Shown: positions 34,953 to 45,900 of the stretch, one piece after another
Position numbering within the stretch: the stretch's first letter is position 1
Layout of the letters: the number at the start of each line of letters is the position of its first letter
DNA from: Byssochlamys sp. IMV 00236
Taxonomy: Eukaryota > Ascomycota > Eurotiomycetes > Eurotiales > Thermoascaceae
Assembly (NCBI GenBank): GCA_001931875.2
Contig: MSJH02000809.1
Span: 1 to 64,000, forward strand
Length of the DNA: 64,000 nt
Reading direction: 5' to 3'
Translations under genes and position numbers: made by a program
The notes under the pieces: generated by a model
What the model saw: only the letters and a program-made list of their open reading frames with translations
Told to the model about the DNA's origin: nothing
The model's database searches: none

Positions 34953-37187
34953 ATGGCGACCGAGCGCTCTTTAGCAAGGCTCTTGCGATCGCTTCAGACC
35001 GCGTCCGAGCTTGAAGACGCCTACGCGTAAGGAAGAGAACCGGGAGAGCCGGAGTATATGAATTATTACTGACATGTGCTCAGATTGCTTCCAACTGCGA
35101 CCAGTTTCCTGGCGATTCTTACCAACCCCCTTAATGTGACCCTTCTTGCGTCTCAGCTGTTGAGCTCTCCTGCGATCTGGGATAACCGGGTCGATCTGCA
35201 GACATGCCGCCGGATCATCAGCGTGTTTAACACAGCCGCAATCACCATCCTACAGCAGGAAGAAACAGATACGCCCAGAGCACCGTATGCGACACGGAAA
35301 GGTTTAGATCGCGAGGCTTGGGTGAAGGCTGTGGTAGCTGGAGCAGATGAGAGGTCTCCGCGATGGAGGCATCTGTTACTGCTTGGCGGGGTCCTGCTCG
35401 GGTTCGAAGGTCAGAACAGGCAGGGGCTGCCTTCACATATTCGGACGAAACTTGAGTCAGGACTAGTTAAAGCTACAGAGCTTTCATTAAATGAACTGAA
35501 ACCGGTAGATGATATTGATGGATATGCTATAACAATGGTCCTGAACCACACATTCGAACTATTGTCGGATTTCGAAAGGAGCCAGCTCAGTTACGACCGT
35601 TTGCTTCCGGTCATGGTCCGCGCTACCTTCCTTTCGAAGGAGGGGCTTGAAGGGGGATACTTTTTGGGTGCAATCGACCGTGACGTTGTTGAAGTGCCTG
35701 GCAAGAAGTTCCTGTGGTCGGCAGGATCAGCCAGCTATAGACATATGGAGGCCATCTCTTCCAAACCGCTCATATCTGCGCTTGGGCCTCTGTCGCGACT
35801 GATAGCCTATGCGGTAGAGAACGTCCATGATCGCTCCATCATATCGGGAACCGTCGATTACTTGGCAGATTTCGTACGAACTTTGATAGTCCAATGGCGG
35901 CAAAACAAATTGTCGGAGATTGACAGATCCGAGGAAATTGATTTCTTGGAAGGAGAGTCTTTGAAGACGACCGTTCCTGCTCTCTGGAAACTGTTACGCA
36001 CATGCATGTTTTCAATCACTATAGTTTTGCGGGCTGTTCTCGGGAGAGTCCTGAATGACCGCGTGTTGGCGGCCAATGGAAGTAAGTTCGCCTTGAAAAT
36101 GCTCCTTCTGATTCATGTGATTGACTGTGCTAGGTGCTCCATTCTTATCGATGCAGGTTCTGCACATCCTTCGCAATCTTTACTTCGTGTCGTCACGCAT
36201 CGGTCAAAACGCATCTTCTCAGTATTCGTTCGTGTACCTGACCGCCATCGATATATTATCGCAGTATACAGACCTCTCTGAGAATTTCCTGCGGAGTATC
36301 AAGCCTGCTGAACTGGGTCAGATACCCGCGCATCCTCTGGAGAGAAGTCTGGATCTTTTCTTCCTAAATACGGCAGAGCACTTTACTCTGACCGTGTCAC
36401 CGGAAACAAGCGAGGAACTCCTTATTCCTGCTTCTCTCCCGTACCTTGCCAAAGGTGGAAACAACCATCTCTTGGAGATATTCGAGGCTGCGCACAGTGT
36501 CGTTCTCGCAGTGTTGGCAGCACCTAAGAGTGCCAAAATCGCAGCAAACCATCTACCGTTCTACATTGACAACCTCTTTGCCGTAAGCCTCCTGCGGTCT
36601 TGGTGATATTTCCATTGCTCACACCGATTTAGGTCTTCCCACAGAATCTCTCTACCCGCCAGTTCCGTCTGGCTTACAAGACTATTCTTCGAATCACCGC
36701 TCCCCCCTCACCCCTGGCGAACAGCCAGCCACTTTTGCCTTCTACCCTCCTAGAGCTCCTTCACGATCGCGCACAACGAGCAAGTTCAGATCCTCTGACT
36801 CCACCGAAGCAGTCTTTGACAGCAGAAGACTTGACCAATCCCCCACCCCCGGTCTCCGAACAATCGGCTTTGACCCTTGCTTTGATTGACTGTCTATGCT
36901 TCCTCCGGGTGGAAGATTTGGAGGAGTGGCTCCCTGTGACGGCTCATCTGATCAATAAGATTCAAAACCCCGAGATGCGAGTCCCCTGTGTTGAGCGCTT
37001 CTGGGAAGCCCTCAGCGATGGTGAGATGGACGTTGAGCGTGCACATTTCTGCGTTCTTTGGTGGAGCACCAGAGGTGGTAGGGAGCTTGTCCTCTATGGT
37101 GCAGAGGGAGATGCAAGCCCCAACGTCGAAGATGGGCCGTACATGAGCGGCGCTATTGGCGGTGCTGCTCGCGAAAACAAGCTCTAA
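34953..37187 (+). CDS. pex8: Peroxin Pex8, intraperoxisomal import factor
   Basis: Four exons, 34953-35026, 35084-36081, 36134-36582 and 36633-37187, give 691 residues. The first exon starts MATERSLARLLRSLQTASEL. The body is an alpha-helical, repeat-like protein with blocks such as WDNRVDLQTCRRIISVFNT, WRHLLLLGGVLLGFEGQ, LHILRNLYFVSSRIGQ and DCLCFLRVEDLEEWLPVTAH. Pex8 sits on the lumenal face of the peroxisome membrane and links the docking and RING complexes of matrix protein import. The protein ends ARENKL, a weak PTS1-like tripeptide at the place where yeast Pex8 has SKL. All four splice junctions preserve phase. It is divergent from the TMEM170-like gene. Confidence 0.92.
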
Positions 37188-37485
37188 GACCGGGGAGGAT
37201 CTGGTAACTTGCCACTGTCAATTTAGCCAAGGGTGTTTGGCGCTATATACATTATCTTCAAAGTTTTCATTATACATGTAAATATTAGTTACCTCTTTCA
37301 TCGTCTATCGGGTATCCCAGTTGGGAAATACGGATATCCAAATCCAACGTGTTCTGATTCGACACATCAATAGTAACCAAATGAAATAGATATATTCATC
37401 CCATAAGCAGGCACGAGACATTCTGACATGTCCCTCAAATAGCAAACTCCAAGCCTTCGGGGTATCGAATTAAGAACCATCCTTC

Positions 37486-37518
<33 letters not shown>

Positions 37519-37620
37519 AATAACAAAGCCTTCTTCAAGTCCACCAGAACCAACACTTATACCACATACCATGCAAAAGCGCAAGCAAACATATCCTCAC
37601 AACCAGATAACACCCATTAT
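37188..37620. other. Convergent intergenic region with CA repeat
   Basis: 433 bases between convergent stop codons. It holds a CA dinucleotide tract at 37488-37516. I see nothing else. Confidence 0.6.
37488..37516. repeat. CA dinucleotide microsatellite
   Basis: About fourteen tandem CA units are read directly. Confidence 0.97.
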
Positions 37621-38358
37621 TCATACCACACTACTACCCCGTCGTCCACTAATCGCCAGCGACAAAACCCGCGACAAAATGCCCTTTATGTCATAATCCC
37701 CTGTTTCATCCTCCGACATGAACTCGCATTTCTCGATATCCCGCTCACGAGACATATCCATAATAGGAAAGGATTCGTATCCTTCCTTTGGAACGACCCT
37801 AACATGACGAGCCCGTGATAATTGGCGTTGCTGTTTCTGTCGATATTTGGCGCTAGTTTTCTCCTTTTTCTTCGCCATAGAAGAGATCTGCTTTGTGGAT
37901 TTTCGTGTCGTCACAGAACAAGGTATACTACCACCAATGATCTGCTGTGTAATACAACCTCGATCAGAACCAGCAGCAGAATCATTATAGAAACCCCTCC
38001 CTTTATCCCTGCTCTGCAAAGCACGAACTCTTCTCCGGAACCCAAATCCATCAAATTCATCCCATGCTCCATCTGGCGCTCGGGGCGGACCCATCACAAG
38101 TCGAACGTCCCTCTCGAGGACGCGATGAGATCGACAGGGCGCCGGGTCCTGGATGTCGGGAAAAGCGTAGAAGGACTTTCGACATAGGAATAGATGGCGC
38201 GGTGTGTATATGGGGTTTGAGATGGTGTCGGTCGTGTACCGGCGATGAGTGGCTTTGAGGGTCTGTGGTGGAGGTTGGATGGGAAAGGATGGACAGATGT
38301 AGATGTGGGAAGTGGTGCAGCCGCAGGGTTTGTGGATGTGGCTGCGGCTGCGGCACAT
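37621..38358 (-). CDS. Unknown basic protein, 245 residues
   Basis: A single-exon frame of 245 residues. The N-terminal 90 residues are rich in Pro, Ser, Thr and His with scattered Cys (MCRSRSHIHKPCGCTTSHIY). The middle contains WDEFDGFGFRRRVRALQSRD. The last 90 residues start with a strongly basic stretch (MAKKKEKTSAKYRQKQQRQL) that could be a nuclear or nucleolar signal, then an acidic-mixed tail EKCEFMSEDETGDYDIKGIL. I recognise no domain. The first 60 residues may be an over-extension, and the true start could be a downstream Met such as the one in RLVMGPP. Support is the frame length only, so it could be spurious. Confidence 0.55.
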   Translation of the reverse strand: MCRSRSHIHKPCGCTTSHIYICPSFPIQPPPQTLKATHRRYTTDTISNPIYTPRHLFLCRKSFYAFPDIQDPAPCRSHRVLERDVRLVMGPPRAPDGAWDEFDGFGFRRRVRALQSRDKGRGFYNDSAAGSDRGCITQQIIGGSIPCSVTTRKSTKQISSMAKKKEKTSAKYRQKQQRQLSRARHVRVVPKEGYESFPIMDMSRERDIEKCEFMSEDETGDYDIKGILSRVLSLAISGRRGSSVV

Positions 38359-39075
38359 TGTGTCTTTTTTTTTCTCTCTCTCTTTAGATATAGATTGTTT
38401 TGGTGGTTTGGTTGGTGGAATTAGGTTTCGATATTGAGAAGGTAGGTAGATGTAGTATACATCTACAGATGGTGGAGGGGGTGCGGGAGGTTGCTTTCAA
38501 ACTCTATGGTTGTTCCGGGTCTTGATTTGTGGTATTATATAATTCTGAGGGGGTTGATGTTGGGATATGATAAAGAATAAGTGGAGTCTCAAGTGATATG
38601 TCTTGTCAGTGATATAGAGAAATAAGGGTGTTTAAATAACTAATGATAATAGAGCAAGTTTGTTTGAGAAAGGGAATTCCTATCCCGTGTAACCATCTAG
38701 CCTGAAACGCTAGATGAGTTGGTAGGTAAATGAAATAATTGCACTGATTGCTTGGTGAAAGGGCAAGTTTGTCAAAGATTGCCCTGGAGTAGTGACAGAA
38801 TGACTGTCAGCAGGAGTATTGACTTATTCAAATTAGAAATTAACTTAGTTGGACCATATACCACTGGAAATGTTTCCGGCAAACGCTTAGAACAGATTTA
38901 GAAACAAGACATTAGACAGCGATCTATTTGCATGTAGGCTTGTATAATACCGATCACAAGAGTGGGCGTATCAACGGGAAAATGTCTTGAACATATGCAG
39001 TGGAAGATATTTGAAGGAATGATAGGGTTCTCGTGTTGAGTCTTAGAGATCCATGTGATCATGCAATCATGGCAA
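38359..39075. other. Intergenic region, no gene seen
   Basis: About 720 AT-rich bases upstream of the unknown basic gene and downstream of ste14. It starts with a CT/GA-rich stretch next to the gene start, which is common in fungal promoters. Confidence 0.55.
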
Positions 39076-40014
39076 TCAATGAATCCCGGGGATTCCAACA
39101 CCTGTGTGCTTTTTGTATTCTAGATATTCCTCACCGAAGAAGTGGATGAGGTACGCCTCCTCTCCTATGATTGTACCGAGGTCAACGTTTCCTGTCTTGA
39201 TTTGGTGTGGGGTGAGGGTTATAGCTAGCTTACTTTGTATTCGAGCGGAGAAGAACTTCCACAGGATGATGGCGTAGGTCCAGAAGCAGACCATGTTCCC
39301 CAGGACCAGCTGTGATCCTAATCCCCACCAGAAGAACCCGAAGTAGCTAGGGTGTCGAAACAAGCTGTACACACCGCTCTTCACCAATGTGTGTCCCTCC
39401 TTGCGCACCACCTGGACTGTGTGGTTGAAGTTGCTGCCAGCCTGGGCCATTGCCAGGGTCCTGAACACCTGGCCGACGATCATAAGAGCCAACCCCACTA
39501 ACACCTGCAGGTTGATTCCAGCGAATATTATGGTCGTCCGTTCAAAGTAGCTCTCGGGAAGAAACAGACGAGAGAGTATGCATTCTGCCACGGCAGAGCC
39601 GTGCGCCACATTATATGCCCATCCATTTGCGCTCAGGAGAAACGCAGAGATCGATGCATGGCGGGTATTGTATCGTGCCGTAACGTAGTATTCCAGGAAG
39701 TGGAAGAGACACAGAGCAGCTATGAAGAAGGGTACGCGCCATAGCGTGGTCGACGGTAACAGAAACACTGTGAGGCACGTAGACACCCCAAAGCCGATTC
39801 CCAGGCAGAATGCCCTCAAGGATATCCCCGATAGAGACTTCTTCCCTCCCGGGTAGTTGGACGGGTCAAGAGTCGAAGAAGGGTTTGCGGATCCGTTGCC
39901 GGCAGGTCGGACAGGCGGCCACTCTGTTCTCTCGACAGGACGTTCCATAGGCCATGAGATGTTGGAGTTGCCAGCATTCGGATCAGAGCCAGAAGAAGTT
40001 GCTGTGTTCGACAT
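39076..40014 (-). CDS. ste14: Protein-S-isoprenylcysteine O-methyltransferase
   Basis: Methylates the C-terminal farnesyl-cysteine of Ras-type proteins and a-factor-like pheromones in the ER membrane. The family core is clear: GQVFRTLAMAQAGSNFNHTV, then the signature YSLFRHPSYFGFFWW, with several membrane helices before it. The frame reads through as 312 residues. However, 39233-39165 has a GTAAGC donor and a CATAG acceptor, is 69 bases long, and encodes residues that interrupt the normally contiguous RI/EEAYLIHFFGEEY block. Splicing it gives 289 residues with a normal family C-terminus, so I favour exons 40014-39234 and 39164-39076. The N-terminal 65 residues are a polar extension. Confidence 0.93.
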   Translation of the reverse strand: MSNTATSSGSDPNAGNSNISWPMERPVERTEWPPVRPAGNGSANPSSTLDPSNYPGGKKSLSGISLRAFCLGIGFGVSTCLTVFLLPSTTLWRVPFFIAALCLFHFLEYYVTARYNTRHASISAFLLSANGWAYNVAHGSAVAECILSRLFLPESYFERTTIIFAGINLQVLVGLALMIVGQVFRTLAMAQAGSNFNHTVQVVRKEGHTLVKSGVYSLFRHPSYFGFFWWGLGSQLVLGNMVCFWTYAIILWKFFSARIQSKLAITLTPHQIKTGNVDLGTIIGEEAYLIHFFGEEYLEYKKHTGVGIPGIH

Positions 40015-40600
40015 GATTATCGCGTGGGGGGGAAGATCGTGGGGCAGCTTATCGCTGAAACGATGATCTTAAGTAGACGGTCAGGGTACCTCAACGACTT
40101 GAGCAGAAGCAATTGTAAAGATGAACATAAGGCCAAACCAAAGAAGGGCCCATTGGGTCTATGTGCGACCTACTCTCTGCCTATCCGACTCCAGCAGCCC
40201 GGGGAGCGTAGGTATTTTTCTGGCTTTTCAGCGTATCGCGCCGACACGCGACCCAACGGGCTTATGTTGTCACTTGTTGCTGTCAGTGCTTGGCGGACCG
40301 GAGCTCATGTGGAACCGTCAACGGCTAAGGCCGCCTGAACCCTGAAGGGTCAGACTAACTAGTCTATCTAGTGTACGTGGCTACAAGGAGTGAACAGTCC
40401 GATGGAAAGCTCCATGATAGCTTGTATCATCTGCTGGTTGCCTCGATAACTAGATTGTGCGGTATTACCTTGCATTGGGCCCAGGGGCAACTACCGTCTC
40501 CTTTCAGCATCGACTACTATCTATCTACGAGACATACTCATTGTTACTTACGGCGGGTCCTGTCGAATTTCCTTCTCCGGCTAGATAGATATCTAGGAAG
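40015..40600. promoter_or_regulatory. Divergent promoter region, ste14 / acetyltransferase
   Basis: 586 bases between divergent start codons. I see no coding sequence and no distinctive element. Confidence 0.5.
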
Positions 40601-41448
40601 ATGTCCGACTCCACAGAAAAGGATAAGATGCTCCGTGGAGAACTGTTCCATGCCTTTACCCCGGAGCTAGTAGCCGCACGGGCACGCTGCAAACATGCCT
40701 GTACCAGGTACAACAATGCAGGCGATGTTCCACGCCGACGGTTGGTCGAGCTTTGGAGAGAGTGAGTAGCAGTACTAGTGGCCGACAGTTCGTCCATTCT
40801 TTCTTTATTCTTTTTGATTCTTATTTTTTTTAAACCCCCAGATGATCTGGTGCTATTCCCCGAACTAGAACTGGCTAGCCACGTTCTGTTCATGAAGCTA
40901 ATTCTCGACGGACAGCATCGTGGAGGATAAGACGCCTCTTCCTGAGCCAGCAGCCGATCCGGTCCAGGACGAACTACAGTTTCAACATGAGCCTTGGGTT
41001 GAACCACCGATCCGTATCGACTATGGATTCAACGTGAAGCTGGGACAGGGCGTTTTTATCAATTTCAACTGCGTCATCATCGACACATGCCTAGTCACAA
41101 TTGGCTCCCGGACTATGTTTGGTCCCAATGTCAGTCTCTTCAGCGGTACGCATCCGCTCGATCCTGCACTGAGAAATGGCACAGAGGGTCCAGAGTTAGG
41201 CAAAGAGATTCATATTGGTGAAGATTGCTGGATTGGAGGCAATGTTATCATCTTGCCGGGGGTTACTATAGGCAAAGGAGCCACCATCGGTGCAGGAAGT
41301 GTGGTAACGAAGGTGGGATAAGACGACAACCGAAGATTTCAGTGACATCGCTGACAAATGCTCTTCACAGAATGTGCCTGCTTTCCATCTTGCCGTTGGC
41401 AACCCGGCAAGGGTCATCAGGAAAATCGAGACTTCTATGACGGACTGA
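40601..41448 (+). CDS. Maltose/galactoside-type O-acetyltransferase
   Basis: Three exons, 40601-40761, 40916-41312 and 41371-41448, give 211 residues. The N-terminal maltose-acetyltransferase domain reads KMLRGELFHAFTPELVAARA. The left-handed beta-helix follows with hexapeptide repeats (for example IHIGEDCWIGGNVIILPGVT and IGKGATIGAGSVVTK). The catalytic His133 lies in LFSGTHPLDP. It ends AVGNPARVIRKIETSMTD. Relatives transfer acetyl from acetyl-CoA to sugars in the cytosol. The natural acceptor in fungi is uncertain. The first intron (40762-40915) is long for this region and has several false acceptor AGs, of which only GACAG at 40911-40915 restores the frame. Confidence 0.93.
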
Positions 41449-42940
41449 TCAGCACGTGGCCACTAGGAGTCATCATATTCTTCCTAGATGTATGAGATGG
41501 ATAAACTGAATCGCAATCAGCAGCACCTCTAGAGAAACCGTTTAGTTGACTGCTCTATCTGTATGCTTCCGCGGGTACGTCTTGAACGACAAGAGTTTAG
41601 CATTGCATTGCCTGGAAAAGAATCTAGATAGAGGTTGCTATTTGTATATAATGGCTAGACTTGAAAAGTCTCAGAATTTCTAGTCCATCATCCTGCTAAA
41701 TTTGTGGTGTTACATACCTCATATGGCTCTCATTTGTATCAGGTGTATATGCTATTGCGCGGGGGAGACTAAGGAACATGTGGGGTCAATGTGGCTTCTG
41801 GAACAGCGGTTCGGTACCAGGGCACATTAATCAAGGACTCTTAAGCCTTATGCCCCTGATGTCCATACAAGCCAGCATATTGCACCCGAAAGGTCAATGC
41901 GCTGGTTTACGACAGCATCCAGGATCAAGAGCGGTGCTATGACAGTAAGCGCCCATAGCGTAATACTTACTTACAGTACCCGGCAGTCCTTTGTCTTGTG
42001 GAGGGATCTCAAGACGCGTCTTGAGGGTGGTGATGTGATCCCCCAGCGTCAATCCGTACTGACACCAGAGAAGTGGTATCTCAAATACGAGTGTTTTTGT
42101 AACCATTTATCCTGGTTGCGCATTGTAAATCATGAGAATGGCCGTAGTAAACGTACAGGCGTAATTGGGTGCGCGGCAAGGCTGGCCAACATCAGTCCCT
42201 GGGCGTGTAGGGAAACCAATCGGCAGCCCGCGATACCTTAGGCTTGGCGGCTGGGCAAACCCGCTGCCTGGACTCTGGAGCTTCTGGCAGTAGTAGTAGT
42301 GGGTACGCCAGCGTGTGGGAAAGAAAAAACAGATCCTCCAGCAGCTCCGGACTCACTAAAAGGCTAGCTGGGATTTTTTTGAGCTATGGCTAGGTAAAAA
42401 AAAAGAACAAGCTGAATGAGCCACGACAGATATCCTTCTCAGATTGCCTTATTTACATATTATTATTTATCAGGGTACCGCTGTTTCTGTGTATTACCCT
42501 CAGAGCACCCATGGCCCGAGTGTCCCTGTTCCGCCACCTCCAACTCTGATTCCTTTAGCATTCATCTTGCTGTGAACAAACACTACAGCGCGCTGGCTGC
42601 TCTAGCTTCTCCCCGGCTGCCACTTTTTTCCCTTCTGGACTGCTCTAGAGTGAGCTTGGTGATTAAGGTAGTGGTCCCCGCTGTTTGTCCACGCCAGAGC
42701 CGGTCCAATTCGTCACTGCGGCTGTATCTCTCCGCCCGCACGTCAGTGCGATACTTACTGCTCACTCCAGCTGCTCTCCGCAACTTTGAGGCCGCTGCCT
42801 GATTTCTCTTCTCCCACAACACACTACCACTTCACCAGGCTTCCGCCGTGAACTCTGGGAAGTTCCGTCTTCTTTCCTCTTTCCCTCGAACCCTCACTTG
42901 CTTGTCTCCGACAACTCTCAGGTGGGGTAAAAAAAATGCC
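41449..42940. promoter_or_regulatory. Upstream region of the giant ubiquitin protease
   Basis: About 1.5 kb without a convincing gene. The last 500 bases become pyrimidine-rich on the plus strand, as in fungal core promoters and leaders. A short upstream frame overlapping the start codon is listed separately. Confidence 0.55.
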
Positions 42941-42959
42941 ATGGCAGGTGCTCCGCTAG
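42936..42959 (+). promoter_or_regulatory. Seven-codon upstream frame overlapping the protease start
   Basis: An ATG at 42936 lies five bases before the chosen start at 42941, in another frame, and reads MPWQVLR before a TAG that is inside the main coding sequence. Both ATGs have an A or G at position -3. If transcripts include 42936, ribosomes meet this ATG first. Confidence 0.5.
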
Positions 42960-45900
42960 AGAGCTCTAGCACCCCGCCTGATATCATATCAACACCACCT
43001 CACCAGACAGGCTCGCACAGTATCTCCATGGACGATACTGATCCACAGGCTACGCGGAAACGACCCCGTCTCGACAGTGGCAGTGGTGCTCGCGAGTCGA
43101 TGTCGACGCCCGGCTCTCCCAGCGATCCAGTGCCCGAGCAGGCTGCGGCTTCTCCCACCGCGGACCAGGAAGCTCTTGCCCAACAGCGTCCAGCGAGCAG
43201 GGTGACAATCAACATGAAGTCCCCCGCGACGGTAAAATCCGACTCCGCGACCGTGGAGTCTCAGCCCGAGCAGTCCGATGCCTCCCCGCTCCCCCGTCCG
43301 AGACAGTCCGCAGAGATCAATCCGCAGTCGTCAGCAGCCATCTCGATATCGTCCTCTCCCACACAGAGTCCCGAGATCGAGGTCGCCGATGTGGAGGAGA
43401 TGGACCAGGATCCCACCACAACAAATTGGAGGTCGTTGGGTGATGCACTCCGGGGTCAAGCTGCTACTGAAGTCGTACGGCTGCATGAACAGCTATCGCT
43501 ACCAGAGGCCTTTCCTAAACTGCGAGGAAATCTGGAACTTCGGGAGGCCATAGAGGAGATGGGCGCGTTGATTGAAAAAGGTAACGTACCACAGCATGAG
43601 TCACCTACGATAAATGCATACTGAACTCCCATCTGTCTAGGCCATCCACACGATGCAGCGATCTTTGTCGCCATCAAGAATTGGCTCATCGACGATTGTT
43701 TAAACAATCTGGAACTGATAACTCTTGATACCTTCCTTGAGGAACGGGAGTTTTGGGAAGAGCTTCCTACAGTAGTGGAGGGGCTTTTACGAAGAGGGTA
43801 AACGCCATCTAGACTCCTTGCGATTGTCACAGCAATACTGACAGGTACGCAGACTAGATTTTCAGCCCAATGATGGGAACGGCACATGGAGATGTCTGGA
43901 GGACTTTCTGCTTGCCTTCGCTCAGTTGGCGTTACACCTGCTCCGCCTAGATACCTTAACCCTACAGAAGTACCTTGAGGAGAAAGATGCCCCAGCGCCA
44001 GAATTAATGTCGAGGGTCTATTTACCGTCGCTTGGCTGGATCTTGCAGACGGCTTCCATTCCATTCTATCGAACAATGGACAGACTGTATAGCTCTGAGC
44101 TCGGAACCCTCGTAGCTCGCCTCAACGATCAGGTCGCCGCGTCTCCATTCAATGCGATGCAGCGTCTATCTGAGTTCAACTCGCGTCTCATGGAGGCGCT
44201 TCCCCGATGGCCACACTTGGCACCCTTTCTGGTGGCCGTCGTTACCATCACTCATAGCATGGTAGAATCAGGCAATGAACGAAAGAAGCTCTCCGCTGAT
44301 GACACCCTTCTGGAATCTCCCGTTTTAGTGCAAACAAGAAAGGCAGCTTATACTCTGATTAGGACCATTGACGATCAGTACCAAGAGCATATATCCAAGA
44401 AGTCGCCCTGGATCACGAGTGATACGAGCGAATCCGTACTCCGCTATATCTCTCTAACCTACTATAGCCTATCCAGCCAGGTTGACGACATGGCCCTACA
44501 AATCGCCCAGGACTTGTCAATACGTTTCCCGGAGAATGCAACGGCCTCCGATTACCCACAGATAATACATTGGGCTTGGAAGTTTGCTCTACTCAAGAAA
44601 AATGTCATGGAAGGGCGGATGGAGCTCAGAGTTCATGGGATGGAGACCATGCAAAACGATCTTGTGAATCTTTGGAGGCAGCATATCCAGAATAACCCCG
44701 CGGGGATCGACTATCCCATCACTCAGTACATGGTGAGGTTTCTGAGAGAGAACAAGATCGTCGAATATATCGTCGGCGTCGGCTCTCATCCTCAGTTGAT
44801 CAGTCGAAGCGGGAATATTGTCGGTTTCCTGGTCGTGACCTCAACCTACACTGATAAAGATACGGACACCATCTGGCATGCTGTCACCGAGAGCCAGGAC
44901 CCGAGAATCGTGGGCGAGATTCTGGGTATGCTCACGCGCACTTTTGCCATGCACCAGGCTTCTTCTAATGCGCTCCTCTATCTTTGTTCCAAATTGCTCG
45001 AGCTCCCACTCGAGCGGTTTGATGCACGAATGGTTGACTTTTGCGAACAACTTCTCCATAACGTGCGAGAAAAACACAGCGAGAGAAGTCGACATGAGCC
45101 GCTAGAGATGATGCATGTAGATGCGATCCCACTGCGGCTCTGCGTGCGATTGATTCGCGAGACTACCGCGCTCGAGGGTTCCTCTGATGAACACAAAGCT
45201 TTCTTGCAGAAGTTTGCCAGCACGCAACTCAGCTTGTTCCTCAGTATCGGCTTGACTGCATCGGACAAGATGGACATGTACGAACGATGCATCCAAGACA
45301 TCGCCGAAATGAATCAATATACGGTGGGAAGCATACAAGCGCTGAATGCCCTTCTTCCTGCCTACGATCCACAGGAAATCCGAAAACTCGCATTGGATTT
45401 TGACCTGACCTATCTAGTGATCAGTGAGTTAGCTCATGCTCTGGATACGGTGCAGTCAGATTTCAGTGACTCCTTCTCAAAAAACGGACTTTTCTCGCGC
45501 ATTCAATTACTCCACCGCCTCATCGACAAGGTTCCAGACACGCTCACGCCAGATCTCAGTGATACGCTTTGGCACAAAATCTTGATGTCAAATAAAGTAG
45601 TTGATCTGGGAAGGAAAGCTTTGTGGGACATGTTGTGTAAAGTGGCGGCCCGGTGTGGGAAGAGAAACCCGTTCATCGAACGCTGTATTCACGAATATAT
45701 TCCCAGTCTCTCGCCGGAGGATTACTCGCAAGAAGTCCTAGCTTTTGCAGAGCATACCATTGGCTATGAGATTCGCTTCAATCCTCCGTCTATCGCCGGT
45801 GAAGGCGAGATCATTTCGATACCAGGAATGGATCGGATATGGCACTTCATCCTGACGGCTCCACCGGGCACAATTGAGGCGAAAGCCACGAGCTACGCTA

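Noticed and set aside
43456..44076. 206-codon minus-strand frame opposite the protease start
   Set aside because: It is antisense to conserved exons 1-3 of the protease and would cross two of its introns.
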